Shown here in pieces: positions 37,896-47,095 of a stretch of DNA of 57,871 bases. The position numbers were made by a program, and so were the translations under genes. The stretch lies in NCBI GenBank assembly GCA_903935205.1, contig CAIZQU010000153.1, positions 1-57,871 on the forward strand, given 5' to 3'. Position 1 is the first letter of the stretch; each line of letters opens with the position of its first letter. The notes beneath the pieces are model-generated. The model saw nothing but the letters and a program-made list of their open reading frames with translations, ran no database searches and had not been told where the DNA came from. Origin of the DNA: an uncultured cyanobacterium. GTDB lineage: Bacteria > Cyanobacteriota > Cyanobacteriia > PCC-6307 > Cyanobiaceae.

Positions 37896-39116
37896 TCAGA
37901 GCGCAGCGGGGCGGCTTTCCAGCGGCAGCCAGGGGCGCTGGGGCGAGCCGGTATAGATCTGGGTGGGCCGGTAGATGCGGTTGGCGCCGAGCTGCTCACG
38001 CCAGTGGGCCAGCCAGCCGGCGGTGCGGGCGATGGCGAAGATCGGGGTGAACAGATCGCGGGGAATGCCGAGCTTGCGATAGACGAGCCCCGAATAGAAA
38101 TCGACATTGGGGAAGATGCCCTTCGGCCCCAGGCGATCGGCCGCCACCTCCTCGAGGCGGCACGCCACGTCATACATGGTGTCGTGGCCGAAGCGCAGAA
38201 AGAGATCCTCGGCCAGACCCTGCAGGATCACGGCGCGGGGATCCTTGACCTTGTACTCGCGGTGGCCGAAGCCCATGATCTTCTGCTTGGAGGCGATCGC
38301 CTGATCCAGCCAGGCCTCGACCCGATCGGGGCTGCCGATCTGCTCGAGCATCTCGAGCACGTCCTCGTTGGCCCCCCCGTGCAGCGGGCCGGCCAGGGTG
38401 CCCACCGCGGAAGCCACGACGGCGTAGGGGTCGGTCAGGGTGCTGGCGGTGACGCGGGCGCTGAAGGTGCTGGCGTTGAGGCTGTGCTCGGCGTGCAGGA
38501 TCAGGCAGGCATCGAAGATGCGGGCCGCCAGCTGGTCGGGCTCCCGCTCGGTGAGCATGTAGAGGAAGTTGGCCGAATAGGCGAGATCATCGCGGGGCTG
38601 GATCGGATCCTGACCTTTGCGGATCAGCTGGAAGGCCGCGACCATCGTGGGGATCTTGGCGATCAGCCGCACCACCGCCTCGGTGATGTACTGGGGATCA
38701 TTGAGAGCGCGGCGCGAATAAAACAGGCCCAGCGAGGCGGCGCTGGCCTGGAGGGCGTCCATCGGATGCCCCCCGGCCGGAAAGCACTTCATCATGTCCC
38801 GGATGCGGAAGCTCACCCGGCGGTGCATCTGCACGTCCTGCTGGAAGGCGTTGAGCTGAAAGATGGTCGGCAACTCACCCCAGATCAGCAGGTAGGCCGT
38901 CTCCAGAAAGCTGCTGTGATGCGCCAGCTGATCGACCGGAACGCCGCGGTAGGTGAGGATCCCCTGGCGACCGTCGATGTCGCAGATCGCGGACTGGGTG
39001 GCCGGCACACCTTCCAATCCCGGGCGGAACAGGGGCGGCGCCCCATGGGCAGCGGTGCCATCACGGGCCGGAGGGGCCGCCGCCGCTGGGGCCTCGGGAG
39101 TGCTTTTCGCGGCCAT
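37896..39116 (-). CDS. gltA: Citrate synthase
   Basis: A 406-residue type II-like citrate synthase. Catalytic residues can be seen in LHAEHSLNASTF (His), GPLHGGANEDVL (His), and PNVDFYSGLVY (Asp); GHREYKVKDPR and RPTQIYTG also match. It condenses oxaloacetate with acetyl-CoA to feed 2-oxoglutarate for nitrogen assimilation. The ATG at 39116 is preferred to the in-frame TTG at 39143. Upstream residues 2-30 are Ala/Pro-rich. Confidence 0.95.
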   Translation of the reverse strand: MAAKSTPEAPAAAAPPARDGTAAHGAPPLFRPGLEGVPATQSAICDIDGRQGILTYRGVPVDQLAHHSSFLETAYLLIWGELPTIFQLNAFQQDVQMHRRVSFRIRDMMKCFPAGGHPMDALQASAASLGLFYSRRALNDPQYITEAVVRLIAKIPTMVAAFQLIRKGQDPIQPRDDLAYSANFLYMLTEREPDQLAARIFDACLILHAEHSLNASTFSARVTASTLTDPYAVVASAVGTLAGPLHGGANEDVLEMLEQIGSPDRVEAWLDQAIASKQKIMGFGHREYKVKDPRAVILQGLAEDLFLRFGHDTMYDVACRLEEVAADRLGPKGIFPNVDFYSGLVYRKLGIPRDLFTPIFAIARTAGWLAHWREQLGANRIYRPTQIYTGSPQRPWLPLESRPAAL

Positions 39117-39275
39117 GCCGATCCCTGGGTATCGAATCGACAAACCTAAGAGCGGAGGCTGCCGCCACGCCGTAGCGCAGGCTGCCGGGCGCCTGACGGC
39201 CTGGCAGCCGCCAACCCGTCCCGTGGCCAGAGGAGCGGACTGGAGGGCGCTCAGGCCCCAGGGAGGGCGTGTGGA

Positions 39276-39818
39276 TCAGCCCAGCAGGATGCGGGGAGCC
39301 AACAGCAGCCGCAGCTGCCAGCTCCCGGCAGCGGCGGATGGGGCGCCGGACTCCGCTCCCGCCGCGGCCGGGTTCCACTGCAGCAGGGCCATCCCCGCCT
39401 TGCGGAGCCGCAGGGAGCCGGCCGGCGCCGCCAGGAGCAGGGCCGCCAGATCGCTGAGGTCGGGCTCATGACCCACCAGGGCCAGGCTGCGCTGGGCCGG
39501 CAGGGCGCCGTCGCCGCTGGCGGCCTGCAGCCAGGCCGCCAGCAGAGGCCCTGGATCGCCGCCTGGGGCCAGGGCGGTGGCCAGTTCCAGGGAAGGGGCC
39601 AGACCCGTCGCCACCGCAAGTTCACCGGTCTGGCGGGCCCGCAGCAGGGGGGAGGCGATCAGGCGTTCCACCCCCAGGCCCAGGGCCACGGCCCGCTCAA
39701 GCACCGCCCGGGTGCGGCGCCGTCCGGTGGCGGTCAGGGCGCGATCGGCGTCGTCATGGGGCTCGGCGCGCTCCTCGGCGATGCCATGGCGCAGGAGCAG
39801 CAGGGAAGGAAGGGCCAT
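39276..39818 (-). CDS. sixA: Phosphohistidine phosphatase SixA
   Basis: A 180-residue histidine phosphatase superfamily member. LLLLRHGIAEERAEPHDDAD carries the catalytic RHG; ALTATGRRRT, SPLLRARQTGELAV and LALVGHEPDLSDLAALL with the second catalytic His match SixA. It dephosphorylates phosphohistidine on phosphorelay or PTS-type proteins; the target here is unknown. Starts 26 bp after the DUF3352 stop. Confidence 0.88.
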   Translation of the reverse strand: MALPSLLLLRHGIAEERAEPHDDADRALTATGRRRTRAVLERAVALGLGVERLIASPLLRARQTGELAVATGLAPSLELATALAPGGDPGPLLAAWLQAASGDGALPAQRSLALVGHEPDLSDLAALLLAAPAGSLRLRKAGMALLQWNPAAAGAESGAPSAAAGSWQLRLLLAPRILLG

Positions 39819-39844
39819 GGAACGGAGCGAAGAATTCCCTGGGA

Positions 39845-41482
39845 TCAGCGGTTGCCGCCCAGGTCGAGGCGGGCATGGATGGCCAGGGCGTCGCCCCCGG
39901 GCTCTGCGGCCAGGGCCAGGCCGCGCACGCTGCCGTCGATCGGGCCGCCAGCCAATCCGGCCAGGCGCCGCCAGGGGCCCCAGGAGGCCAGCAGCGCCCG
40001 GGCCGGCTCGGCATCGAGCGCCCATTGGATCGGAGCCCCTGGGTGATCGAGCTGCTGGAGCTGGAGCTGGCGGGGGCGGGCGCCGCGGCTGTCGAGCTGC
40101 CGATCCAGCAGGGCCAGGCTCCGGCCCCAGAGGGCCAGGCCGTCCTGGTTCCCTTGCCAGCCCTCCACCGGGGCCAGCAACCGATCGCGGCCATCGCGCC
40201 CGGCGGCACGGGTGCCGCGCCCGCCGCCGGCCTCCAGGCGGGTCCAGACGGTGACGCTGCCGGAGGCCGTCTCCAGGGGTGCCGGGATCAGGCCGGCGGC
40301 GGCCAGGGGCGCCTCCAGATCCGCTGCCGCGGGCTGCCCGCTCGGGGTGGCCAGCAGCCAGTCGTCGTCGATGCGCACCGAGAGCAGGGGACCATCCGCC
40401 CGGCCCAGCAGCAGGGAGGGCAGGGGACCGACGGCGGCACCCCGGGGCCCGGCCAGATCCACCAGGCCGCGCAGCAGGGGGTCCTGGCGCAGCAGGGCCG
40501 GATCCTGGAGCAGGGCCAGGGAGGCGGGCCGGGCCGGCGCCAGGTTCAGCAGCTGGCGGCGCGGCTCCTCCGCCAGGGTGACGGCAGCAACGTCCTGGGC
40601 GGCGGGATGGTCGACGAGAACCTCCAGGCGCAGGCTTCTGCCCTCGGGCCGCAGGCTGGCGAGCAGCCGGGCCGGGGGGGAGGCGTCCGGAGCGGCAGCG
40701 GGCAGGCCGAGGGGAACGGCAGCGGCACCCCGGGCCACCAGCAGGGCGGCGCCGCTGCCGAGGCGCTCCAGGCCCGCCTGGAGGCCGGGGTCGGCGGCCT
40801 GGTTGAGCTCGTCGATCTGGGAGACATCCAGGGCCTCCTCGAGCACGCCCCGGCCGGAGGCGATCAGCAGCAGGTCGTCATCGATCAGGGCGGTGGCCAG
40901 GGGCACGGGTTGCTGGCCCACCAGGGCGCCGCGGCCGCTGATCAGCCCCATGCCTCGGTAGCTGCTGACCTGCAGATCGGTGCCGGCCAGGCTGCGGGTC
41001 TGCCAGAAGCGCTGCAGGAAGCGGCGGGCGCCGCCGGCATCGCGGCTGCGCAGGGCCAGCAGCCAGTTGCCCCCCGCTTCCGGGACCGTCCGGGAGGAAC
41101 CGGCCTGGCTGGCGCCGGGCCGATCGAAGAGGGCGACGCTGATCTCCGGGGCCAGCCAGCCGGCCAGCTCATTGGTGTAGTCGAGGCCGGCGGCGGCGAA
41201 GGCCCCATCCCGCAGGCGCTCGATCGCATCGACCGCCTGGCGCCGCTGCCGCGACGGGGCCACGGCGCGGGCATAACCGACCGGTTCGCGACCGTCGCTG
41301 AGCAGGTGCAGGGCGATCGGCGCATCGCGGGACACGAACCGGGCCGCCCGCGGCAGCACCAGGGCGCGATGCTGCAACTGCAGCGGGCTGCGCTGCCACA
41401 CCTGCCACCAGGCCAGCCCCGCCAGGCCCAGCAACAGCAGCAGCAGGGCCAGCAGGCTCGCCAGGAAGGGCCTGGCCTTCAT
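39845..41482 (-). CDS. DUF3352 exported or membrane-anchored protein
   Basis: A 545-residue protein. MKARPFL is followed by a strong hydrophobic segment of about 24 residues (a signal anchor), then a large Ala/Leu/Gly-rich soluble region including HRALVLPRAARFVSRDAPIA, GLDYTNELAGWLAPEISVAL and LALRSRDAGGARRFLQRFW, which match the cyanobacterial DUF3352 pattern. The function is unknown; it is likely periplasmic or lumenal. The ATG at 41482 is preferred over 41506. Confidence 0.78.
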   Translation of the reverse strand: MKARPFLASLLALLLLLLGLAGLAWWQVWQRSPLQLQHRALVLPRAARFVSRDAPIALHLLSDGREPVGYARAVAPSRQRRQAVDAIERLRDGAFAAAGLDYTNELAGWLAPEISVALFDRPGASQAGSSRTVPEAGGNWLLALRSRDAGGARRFLQRFWQTRSLAGTDLQVSSYRGMGLISGRGALVGQQPVPLATALIDDDLLLIASGRGVLEEALDVSQIDELNQAADPGLQAGLERLGSGAALLVARGAAAVPLGLPAAAPDASPPARLLASLRPEGRSLRLEVLVDHPAAQDVAAVTLAEEPRRQLLNLAPARPASLALLQDPALLRQDPLLRGLVDLAGPRGAAVGPLPSLLLGRADGPLLSVRIDDDWLLATPSGQPAAADLEAPLAAAGLIPAPLETASGSVTVWTRLEAGGGRGTRAAGRDGRDRLLAPVEGWQGNQDGLALWGRSLALLDRQLDSRGARPRQLQLQQLDHPGAPIQWALDAEPARALLASWGPWRRLAGLAGGPIDGSVRGLALAAEPGGDALAIHARLDLGGNR

Positions 41483-41538
41483 TCCGGTTCTGCAGGATGG
41501 GTCCATCCTGCCCCTCGCCCGGTCCCGGGCCCCTCTGT

Positions 41539-41919
41539 ATGAGCGACGCTATGGCTGAAGGTTCCACCGCTCGTCCGCTCCAGCCCCAACCCCTGGCGGC
41601 GACGGAGCTGGCCGCCCGGTTGCGCGAGCAGGTGGGGCTGCAGCTGGTGGATGTGCGGGAGGACGGGGAGCTGGCGCTGGCCAGGCTGGCCGAGCCGGTG
41701 ATCCACCTGCCGCTGAGCAAGGCCTCGGACTGGGCGCCGAGGATCGACGGGCTGCTCGACCGCCAGCGGCCGGTGGTGGTGCTCTGCCATGCCGGGATGC
41801 GCAGCTGGCAGCTGGGCTGCTGGCTGATCCAGGAGCAGGGGTTCACGGACGTCTGGAATCTGGAGGGGGGCATCGAGGCCTGGAGCCTGCAGGTGGATCC
41901 CTCGGTGCCCCGCTACTGA
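41539..41919 (+). CDS. Rhodanese-like domain protein
   Basis: A 126-residue single rhodanese domain: LQLVDVREDGELALARL (the CH2A-like start), active-site loop VVVLCHAGMRSW with Cys83, and a terminal NLEGGIEAWSLQVDPSVP. It resembles small sulfurtransferases such as GlpE or PspE, and the HAGMRS loop differs from the sulfur-transfer consensus CxxGxR only slightly. Diverges from the DUF3352 gene. Confidence 0.88.
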   Translation: MSDAMAEGSTARPLQPQPLAATELAARLREQVGLQLVDVREDGELALARLAEPVIHLPLSKASDWAPRIDGLLDRQRPVVVLCHAGMRSWQLGCWLIQEQGFTDVWNLEGGIEAWSLQVDPSVPRY

Positions 41920-42366
41920 GCCGGGCGGGAGGCCTTCGCGGCCAGCAACCTGCCGGTTGGGAGCGGGGGAGGGCGCGGGGTGCGGGCGGAAGGGGGCCGA
42001 TGGGGCCGGGGTGTTGAGCGGCAGCCACGGCGTGCGGTGCGCAGAGCAGACGACCGGCAGCTTGGGCTGGGGTGAAACAGCGGCAAACACGGGTGACGCC
42101 GCGGTCAGCCGATGGCGTGGGCCAAGGGGTGGAACCGGACCTTCCCCAGGCGGCGAGCGGAGCCGCGGAGGCCCATGGGGCTGCTCTTTGGAGGGCGATG
42201 CGAGGCAGCGGCAGGCTCGCGGCAGGGGTGCCGCCCCAGGCCCTCTGCAGCGGCCCTCCGGAGACGTTGCCGCGGTCTGGGGCGCCGCTGTCGGCGGCGC
42301 ACCTGGCACAGGCCAGGCGGCGGAGGGAGGGAACTCCCTACGATCGCCAATCATCTGCAGCCGTCC
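41920..42366. other. 447-bp GC-rich non-coding stretch before hrcA
   Basis: The hrcA frame remains open through part of this stretch but the translation is Arg-rich and unlike any HrcA, so it is probably leader. A small hairpin GGGAG-GGAA-CTCCC lies just before hrcA, near 42330. No CIRCE element (TTAGCACTC-N9-GAGTGCTAA) is present. Otherwise I see nothing. Confidence 0.5.
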
Positions 42367-43374
42367 TTGGAGAGCCTGCCCCGCCGGCAACAGGAGGTGC
42401 TCCAGGCGACGGTGCGCCACTACGTCGACACCGTGGAGCCTGTCGGCAGCCACACTCTGGTGCGTCGCTTCGGGCTGCCCGCCAGCCCGGCCACGGTGCG
42501 TTCGGCGATGGGGGCCCTGGAGCAACGCGGCCTGCTCACCCAACCCCACACCTCCGCCGGCCGGATTCCCAGCCAGCAGGGGTATCGGTTGTTCGTGGAT
42601 CAGCTGCTGCCCGCCCCCGGAGCGGCGGCCCTGCAGCTCGACCGGGAGCTGGCGGGGGTGGGTCTGCAGTGGGCGGCCCTCGATGACCTGCTCCAACACC
42701 TGGCCCGGCGCCTGGCGGACCTCACCGGGCTGTTGAGTCTGATCAGCCGGCCGCTGCGCCCCCAGCCCCAGCTCCAGGCGGTGCGCCTGGTCGCCAACAG
42801 CGACAGGCTGCTGGTGTTTCTGGTGCAGGGCTCCTCGCTCAGCTCCAGCCTGAATCTGAAGCTGCCCCGTGGCATCGCCGATGAGCTGCCGCTGCTGGAG
42901 GCCTGGGCCAATGAGCAGCTGCGCAACCAGCCGGGGAGCAGCCTGCCCTGGGATCGCCTGCCGGCCCAGCTGAACCGGAGCGCGGGGCTGCTGCGCCAGG
43001 CCCTCGACGGCCAGGCGGTCCAGGCCAGTCTGGGCAGTGTCGGAGTGGTGGCGGCTGGGCTGGGCCACCTGCTGGGCCAACCGGAATTCAGCCGCAGCAC
43101 CACCCTGCTGCCGGTGGTGCAGCAGGTGGATGGAGCCGCCCACCTGCTGCTGGCCCCGGATCACCAGGATCGGCAAGCCGGTGTCGGCATCTGGATCGGC
43201 AGCGAGCACCCCAATGCCGCCCTGCAGTCCTGCGCCCTGGTGCAGGCCCCTTACCGCACCGGCGATGGGGCCAGCGGCCAGGTGGCGGTGATCGGGCCGA
43301 TGCGGATGGCGTATGCCACGGCGCGGGCGGCGGTGCAATCGGTGGCCACGATCCTGCAACGTTTGCTGAGCTGA
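42367..43374 (+). CDS. hrcA: Heat-inducible transcription repressor HrcA
   Basis: A protein of about 335 residues. The N-terminal winged-helix is visible as PRRQQEVLQATVRHYVDTVE, then GSHTLVRRFGLPASPATVRS and GLLTQPHTSAGRIPSQQGYR; the GAF-like domain shows VRLVANSDRLLVFLVQG and the end GIWIGSEHPNAALQSCALV, then VIGPMRMAYATARAAV. HrcA binds CIRCE elements to repress groESL, with GroEL as co-factor. No ATG/GTG lies near the start of homology; the TTG at 42367 is the likely start. Confidence 0.9.
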   Translation: MESLPRRQQEVLQATVRHYVDTVEPVGSHTLVRRFGLPASPATVRSAMGALEQRGLLTQPHTSAGRIPSQQGYRLFVDQLLPAPGAAALQLDRELAGVGLQWAALDDLLQHLARRLADLTGLLSLISRPLRPQPQLQAVRLVANSDRLLVFLVQGSSLSSSLNLKLPRGIADELPLLEAWANEQLRNQPGSSLPWDRLPAQLNRSAGLLRQALDGQAVQASLGSVGVVAAGLGHLLGQPEFSRSTTLLPVVQQVDGAAHLLLAPDHQDRQAGVGIWIGSEHPNAALQSCALVQAPYRTGDGASGQVAVIGPMRMAYATARAAVQSVATILQRLLS

Positions 43375-43406
43375 ACCATGGTGAGCCCAGAAAAACCCAC
43401 CATTGC

Positions 43407-43433
43407 GATCACGGTCGTGATCACCAACGTGAT
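43407..43433. promoter_or_regulatory. Palindromic operator-like site upstream of Anbu
   Basis: A perfect 7-2-7 inverted repeat GATCACG-GT-CGTGATC (43407-43422) overlaps a second 5-4-5 repeat ATCAC-CAAC-GTGAT (43420-43433), giving three copies of the half-site CGTGAT/ATCACG. It lies 21 nt upstream of the Anbu ATG in the 80-bp gap after hrcA. It does not match CIRCE. Likely a repressor site; the regulator is unknown. Confidence 0.55.
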
Positions 43434-43454
43434 GAACGGAGAACCGGAGCAGCG

Positions 43455-44279
43455 ATGACTTATTGCGTTGGCTTCCTGCTCGAGAGCGGTCTGGTCTTTG
43501 CTTCCGACTCCCGCACGAATGCCGGGGTTGACTACATTTCCAGCTACAGCAAACTCCACGTCTTCCAGCCGGCACCCGATCGGCTGTTCGTGTTGATGGC
43601 CGCCGGCAATCTGGGCACCACCCAGGCGGTGCTGAATCGGATCCGCCGCGACCTGGCGCTGGATGAGGCCGCCGCCGATGCGGCCATGCTGAGCGCTTTC
43701 CACGAAGGTCGATCGGCAGCTTCGAATCAGCCAGGCCGCGGCTCGGGTGAAAGCCACGATCTGCTGACAGCGCGCTATCTGTTTGAGGCGGCTGATTATG
43801 TGGGCCGTCTCAGCGTATCTGTGCAGCAGGCCTTCTCGGCACCCCTGCAGCAGGCAGGGGCCAGCGGCGAGGCCAGCTTCATCCTGGGGGGCCAGATCGC
43901 CGGCCAACCGCATGGTCTGTACCTGATCTATCCGCAGGGCAACGCAATCATGGCCACCCCGGAAACGCCATTTCTCCAGATCGGCGAAAGCAAATATGGC
44001 AAACCACCACTCGATTACGTGGGCCATCACAAGCTATCACTGGAGGATGCGGCCCGTCTCTGCCTGGTGTCCCAGATCGTCACCCGCCGCTCCAACCTCA
44101 CCGTTGGTCCTCCGTTTGAGATCGCCCTGATGCCGGCCGATGAACTGCGGGTGAGCCATCGGCTCAAGCTGGAGAAGGACAACCGCCAGATCACCAGCAC
44201 CATGGAGATCTGGGCCCGCGGACTCAAGGAAGCCCTGGCCAAACTGCCCCGCTTCCAATGGGAGGAGGATCCGCTCTAA
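43455..44279 (+). CDS. Proteasome-type protease Anbu (HslV-like)
   Basis: A 274-residue ancestral-beta-subunit protein. It begins MTYCVGFLLESGLVFASDSR, then TNAGVDYISSYSKLHVF: after removal of Met, Thr2 would be the Ntn nucleophile, with Asp18 and Lys33 as partners, the same layout as HslV and proteasome beta subunits. VGHHKLSLEDAARLCLVS and GPPFEIALMPADEL fit the family. Anbu usually travels with an alpha-E protein, an ATP-grasp/transglutaminase pair and a peptidase; none is nearby, so this is a stand-alone copy. It is preceded by a striking palindrome. Confidence 0.87.
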   Translation: MTYCVGFLLESGLVFASDSRTNAGVDYISSYSKLHVFQPAPDRLFVLMAAGNLGTTQAVLNRIRRDLALDEAAADAAMLSAFHEGRSAASNQPGRGSGESHDLLTARYLFEAADYVGRLSVSVQQAFSAPLQQAGASGEASFILGGQIAGQPHGLYLIYPQGNAIMATPETPFLQIGESKYGKPPLDYVGHHKLSLEDAARLCLVSQIVTRRSNLTVGPPFEIALMPADELRVSHRLKLEKDNRQITSTMEIWARGLKEALAKLPRFQWEEDPL

Positions 44280-44407
44280 CGAACAGGGCATCCGCTGGGC
44301 AGCGCTGCCAACGAATGTGCACGCCAAGAATTCAGTGCACGTCAGCCCTTCGCTGGGCACCCCGAACGCCATGCTAAATTCAAAAGGGAACAGATTACTT
44401 TAAAAAC

Positions 44408-45244
44408 ATGCAACTGATTGCAGGGCTTGTATTCCTGGCATTTGCCATTGCCTTTCTGTGGCTTTTAGTGCGAAAAAGGGTGCGCAGGCTGTGGCAAGAG
44501 GTTTTTGCCATCCGTAGGGAAATTCAGGCGTCGAAAAAAGAGTTGATAGCAGTGCGCAAAGAGCTTCTTCTATCGCAAATAAGCGAAGATCTACGCCTAC
44601 CCGCCCGCCTACCATCGGAGGACGGAGAGGATCTGGTTTTATACAACTTTTTTGGCAGAAAAAAGGCTGGCTTTTATTTGGAAATCGGTGCTTACAATGG
44701 CGTCGAACTTAGCAATACTTACTTTTTCGAGGCCCTTGGCTGGACAGGTATTTTGATCGAACCAGACCCTGGCCTCTATCACCAGTGCCGGCTTTCGCGG
44801 CCCCACAGCAAAGTGATCAATGTGGCCGCATCCGATCAACCCGGATCATTGCATTTCTCCACTGCCAAAGGCATGGAGTGGCTGTCTTTCAGTGGTGAAA
44901 ATAAATCTCGCGAGCAACGAATCATCAGCGGGGGAGGAACGCTGGAACGCATCGAAGTTCCGTGCCTTACCCTCAATGAAATCCTCAAGGATCTCGACCA
45001 GCAGATCGATTTCATGAGCTTGGATGTCGAAGGTTATGAAATGCAGGTTCTTCAGGGCTTCAACATCGATAAATATCGCCCACGGGTGATCGTCATCGAA
45101 CAAAACGCCATGGATAATGAATCACCCGTTTCCAATCTGCTCAGGCAACACGGGTACAGCCGTAAATTTCACCTTGGATCCAATTCATTCTACGTCCACA
45201 ACAGCGATCAGGGCGTTTTTTCCTGGACAGCGCTCAATGCCTGA
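44408..45244 (+). CDS. FkbM-family methyltransferase, membrane-anchored
   Basis: A 278-residue protein. Residues 2-21 form a transmembrane helix, then a basic/coiled stretch (KRVRRLWQEVFAIRREIQAS), then an FkbM domain: GFYLEIGAYNGVELSNTYFF (SAM-binding), GILIEPDPGLYHQC, VINVAASDQPGSLHFS, IDFMSLDVEGYEMQVLQGFN. Such enzymes methylate sugars or polyketide-like substrates. Codon and base use are clearly more AT-rich than in neighbouring genes, suggesting recent transfer. Confidence 0.86.
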   Translation: MQLIAGLVFLAFAIAFLWLLVRKRVRRLWQEVFAIRREIQASKKELIAVRKELLLSQISEDLRLPARLPSEDGEDLVLYNFFGRKKAGFYLEIGAYNGVELSNTYFFEALGWTGILIEPDPGLYHQCRLSRPHSKVINVAASDQPGSLHFSTAKGMEWLSFSGENKSREQRIISGGGTLERIEVPCLTLNEILKDLDQQIDFMSLDVEGYEMQVLQGFNIDKYRPRVIVIEQNAMDNESPVSNLLRQHGYSRKFHLGSNSFYVHNSDQGVFSWTALNA

Positions 45245-45286
45245 GCCTTGCTCATGCCTTTCGGCCATTGACAACACGAAGGCTTG

Positions 45287-45403
45287 TCATTCCAGGGAAC
45301 CCGTAGGCCGTTGCTGTGGACAGGTCAGGACGGCAGCACCAGCAGCCTCGATCAGCGCCCGGTAGAAAGGCCCGACCAGTTTGGTGTTGCTGGTTCCTCC
45401 CAT
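45287..45403 (-). CDS. Small open reading frame, unrecognised
   Basis: A 38-codon frame with start ATG at 45403: MGGTSNTKLVGPFYRALIEA, then AGAAVLTCPQQRPTGSLE. The sequence reads like the start of a real protein domain and may be a gene fragment, but I cannot assign a family. It lies in the 238-bp gap between the FkbM gene and trpB, on the trpB strand. Confidence 0.2.
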   Translation of the reverse strand: MGGTSNTKLVGPFYRALIEAAGAAVLTCPQQRPTGSLE

Positions 45404-45482
45404 CGGTCTGTCTCGATGCTTCGGGGTGGCCACGGACGATTCATTGCTGGCCCCCCCTGCTCAGGTACTGCCGGCTCCTCCG

Positions 45483-46763
45483 TCACCCCCCCAACCGATC
45501 CCCCAGGCGATCGGCCACGGTATTGACATCCTTGTCGCCGCGGCCGGAGAGGTTCACCACCACCTCGGTGCCCGGGGCCAGGGTGGGGCAGAGTTTGTCG
45601 AGCCAGGCGAAGGCATGGGCGGTTTCCAGGGCCGGGATGATGCCCTCCAGCTGGCAGAGCCGTTGCAGGGCATCCAGGGCTTCGGCATCGGTGACGGCGG
45701 CGTATTCGGCCCGGCCGATGCCCTTGAGGTAGCTGTGCTCCGGGCCGACGCCGGGATAATCGAGGCCGGCGCTGATCGAATGGGCCTCCTGCACCTGGCC
45801 GTCGTCGTCCTGCAGCAGCAGGCTCATGGCGCCATGCAGCACGCCGATGCGACCCTCGGTGATCGTGGCGGCATGGCGGCCCGTGGCCACCCCCTCGCCG
45901 GCGGCCTCCACACCGATCAATCGCACCGAGGTGTCTTCAACGAACGGATGGAACAGGCCCATGGCATTGGATCCACCTCCGACACAGGCCACCAGCACAT
46001 CGGGCAGCCGCCCGAAGGCCTCGGCGCACTGCTGCCTGGCCTCGATGCCGATCACGGCATGGAAATCGCGCACCAGCATCGGATAAGGATGGGGGCCGGC
46101 CACCGAGCCGAGGATGTAGTGGGTGGTTTCCACGTTGGTGACCCAGTCGCGGATCGCTTCGCTGGTGGCGTCCTTGAGGGTGGCGGTGCCGGCGGTGACC
46201 GGGTGGACCCGGGCTCCGAGCAGGCGCATGCGGAACACATTGAGGGCCTGGCGGCGCATGTCCTCAGCGCCCATGTAGATCACACACTCCAGGCCGAAGC
46301 GGGCGCAGACGGTGGCGGTGGCGACGCCATGCTGGCCGGCGCCGGTTTCGGCGATCACCCGTTGCTTGCCCATGCGCAGGGCCAGCAGGGCCTGGCCGAG
46401 GGCGTTGTTGATCTTGTGGGCACCGGTGTGGTTCAGGTCCTCGCGCTTCAGCCAGATGCGCGGCCCGCCCTCAGCGCGGCGGTAGTGCTCGCTGAGCCGC
46501 TCCGCCTCGTAGAGGGGACTGGGGCGGCCCACATAGGTGCGCAGCAGATGGTTGAGCCGCTCGGTGAAGGCCGGATCGGCCCAGGCCTCGGCGGCGGCAG
46601 CCTCCAGCTCGGCCAGGGCCGGCATCAGGGTTTCCGGCACGTACTGGCCGCCGTAGGGCCCGAAGCGGCCGAGTGGATCGGGCCGCACCGCGGGGGCCAG
46701 ACGGGAGGGATCGGTGGAAAGGCCCGTGACGGGGGGAACGGTGCTGGTCACCGGCGGCGGCAT
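45483..46763 (-). CDS. trpB: Tryptophan synthase beta chain
   Basis: A 426-residue PLP enzyme joining indole and serine. It has [17 protein letters not shown], the PLP Lys in [45 protein letters not shown] (phosphate-binding) and [11 protein letters not shown]. The ATG at 46763 gives a short non-conserved N-terminus of about 20 residues. It is not next to trpA, as usual in cyanobacteria. A decayed gene pair lies directly upstream. Confidence 0.96.
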   Translation of the reverse strand: MPPPVTSTVPPVTGLSTDPSRLAPAVRPDPLGRFGPYGGQYVPETLMPALAELEAAAAEAWADPAFTERLNHLLRTYVGRPSPLYEAERLSEHYRRAEGGPRIWLKREDLNHTGAHKINNALGQALLALRMGKQRVIAETGAGQHGVATATVCARFGLECVIYMGAEDMRRQALNVFRMRLLGARVHPVTAGTATLKDATSEAIRDWVTNVETTHYILGSVAGPHPYPMLVRDFHAVIGIEARQQCAEAFGRLPDVLVACVGGGSNAMGLFHPFVEDTSVRLIGVEAAGEGVATGRHAATITEGRIGVLHGAMSLLLQDDDGQVQEAHSISAGLDYPGVGPEHSYLKGIGRAEYAAVTDAEALDALQRLCQLEGIIPALETAHAFAWLDKLCPTLAPGTEVVVNLSGRGDKDVNTVADRLGDRLGG

Positions 46764-46777
46764 GCAGTGGGGCCAGC

Positions 46778-47095
46778 CTAGGCAGCCAGCCTCCGTCCCA
46801 CTCGGGCCACCTGCTCCCGCCATGGCCCGGGGAGTTCGTGGTGCAGCGAGAGGTCGAGGCTCCTGGGCAGCCGTCGATCGTCGAGGTCATGCCTCAGCTG
46901 CTGCCGATCGTGATGGGCCAGCGCCGGCGCCACCAGGGTGAGGTCGATGGCGTAGCCCTGGTGATGGCAGCCCATGGCACGGGATCCGTAGAGCCCCAGC
47001 TCCCGCACGGCGGAGGGGCCAGAAGCAGCGCCAGGATTCGGGCCGAGACCTTCGCGGACAGGCCGGCAATGGCGGGATCAAGGATGGCGGGATCG
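46778..47095 (-). pseudogene. Broken nucleotidyltransferase (MNT / HI0073-like)
   Basis: The open 76-codon frame from 47008 reads MRELGLYGSRAMGCHHQGYA, then IDLTLV and [16 protein letters not shown], the MNT nucleotidyltransferase pattern. The preceding segment of the same protein (AGLSAKVSARILALLLAP) is present just upstream in another frame, so one base has been lost or gained near 47020. The catalytic GSxxxG...SDID motif has YAID in place of SDID, losing one metal-binding Asp. Probably a dead partner of the HI0074-like remnant. Confidence 0.7.

Noticed and set aside
36888-39149. 753-codon forward frame opposite ndhA and gltA
   Set aside because: Antisense to ndhA and gltA, both with full motifs; includes the G-tract read as Gly.
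41920-42366. Upstream extension of hrcA to 42112
   Set aside because: The added 85 residues are Arg-rich and unrelated to HrcA N-termini; the family starts at the winged helix.
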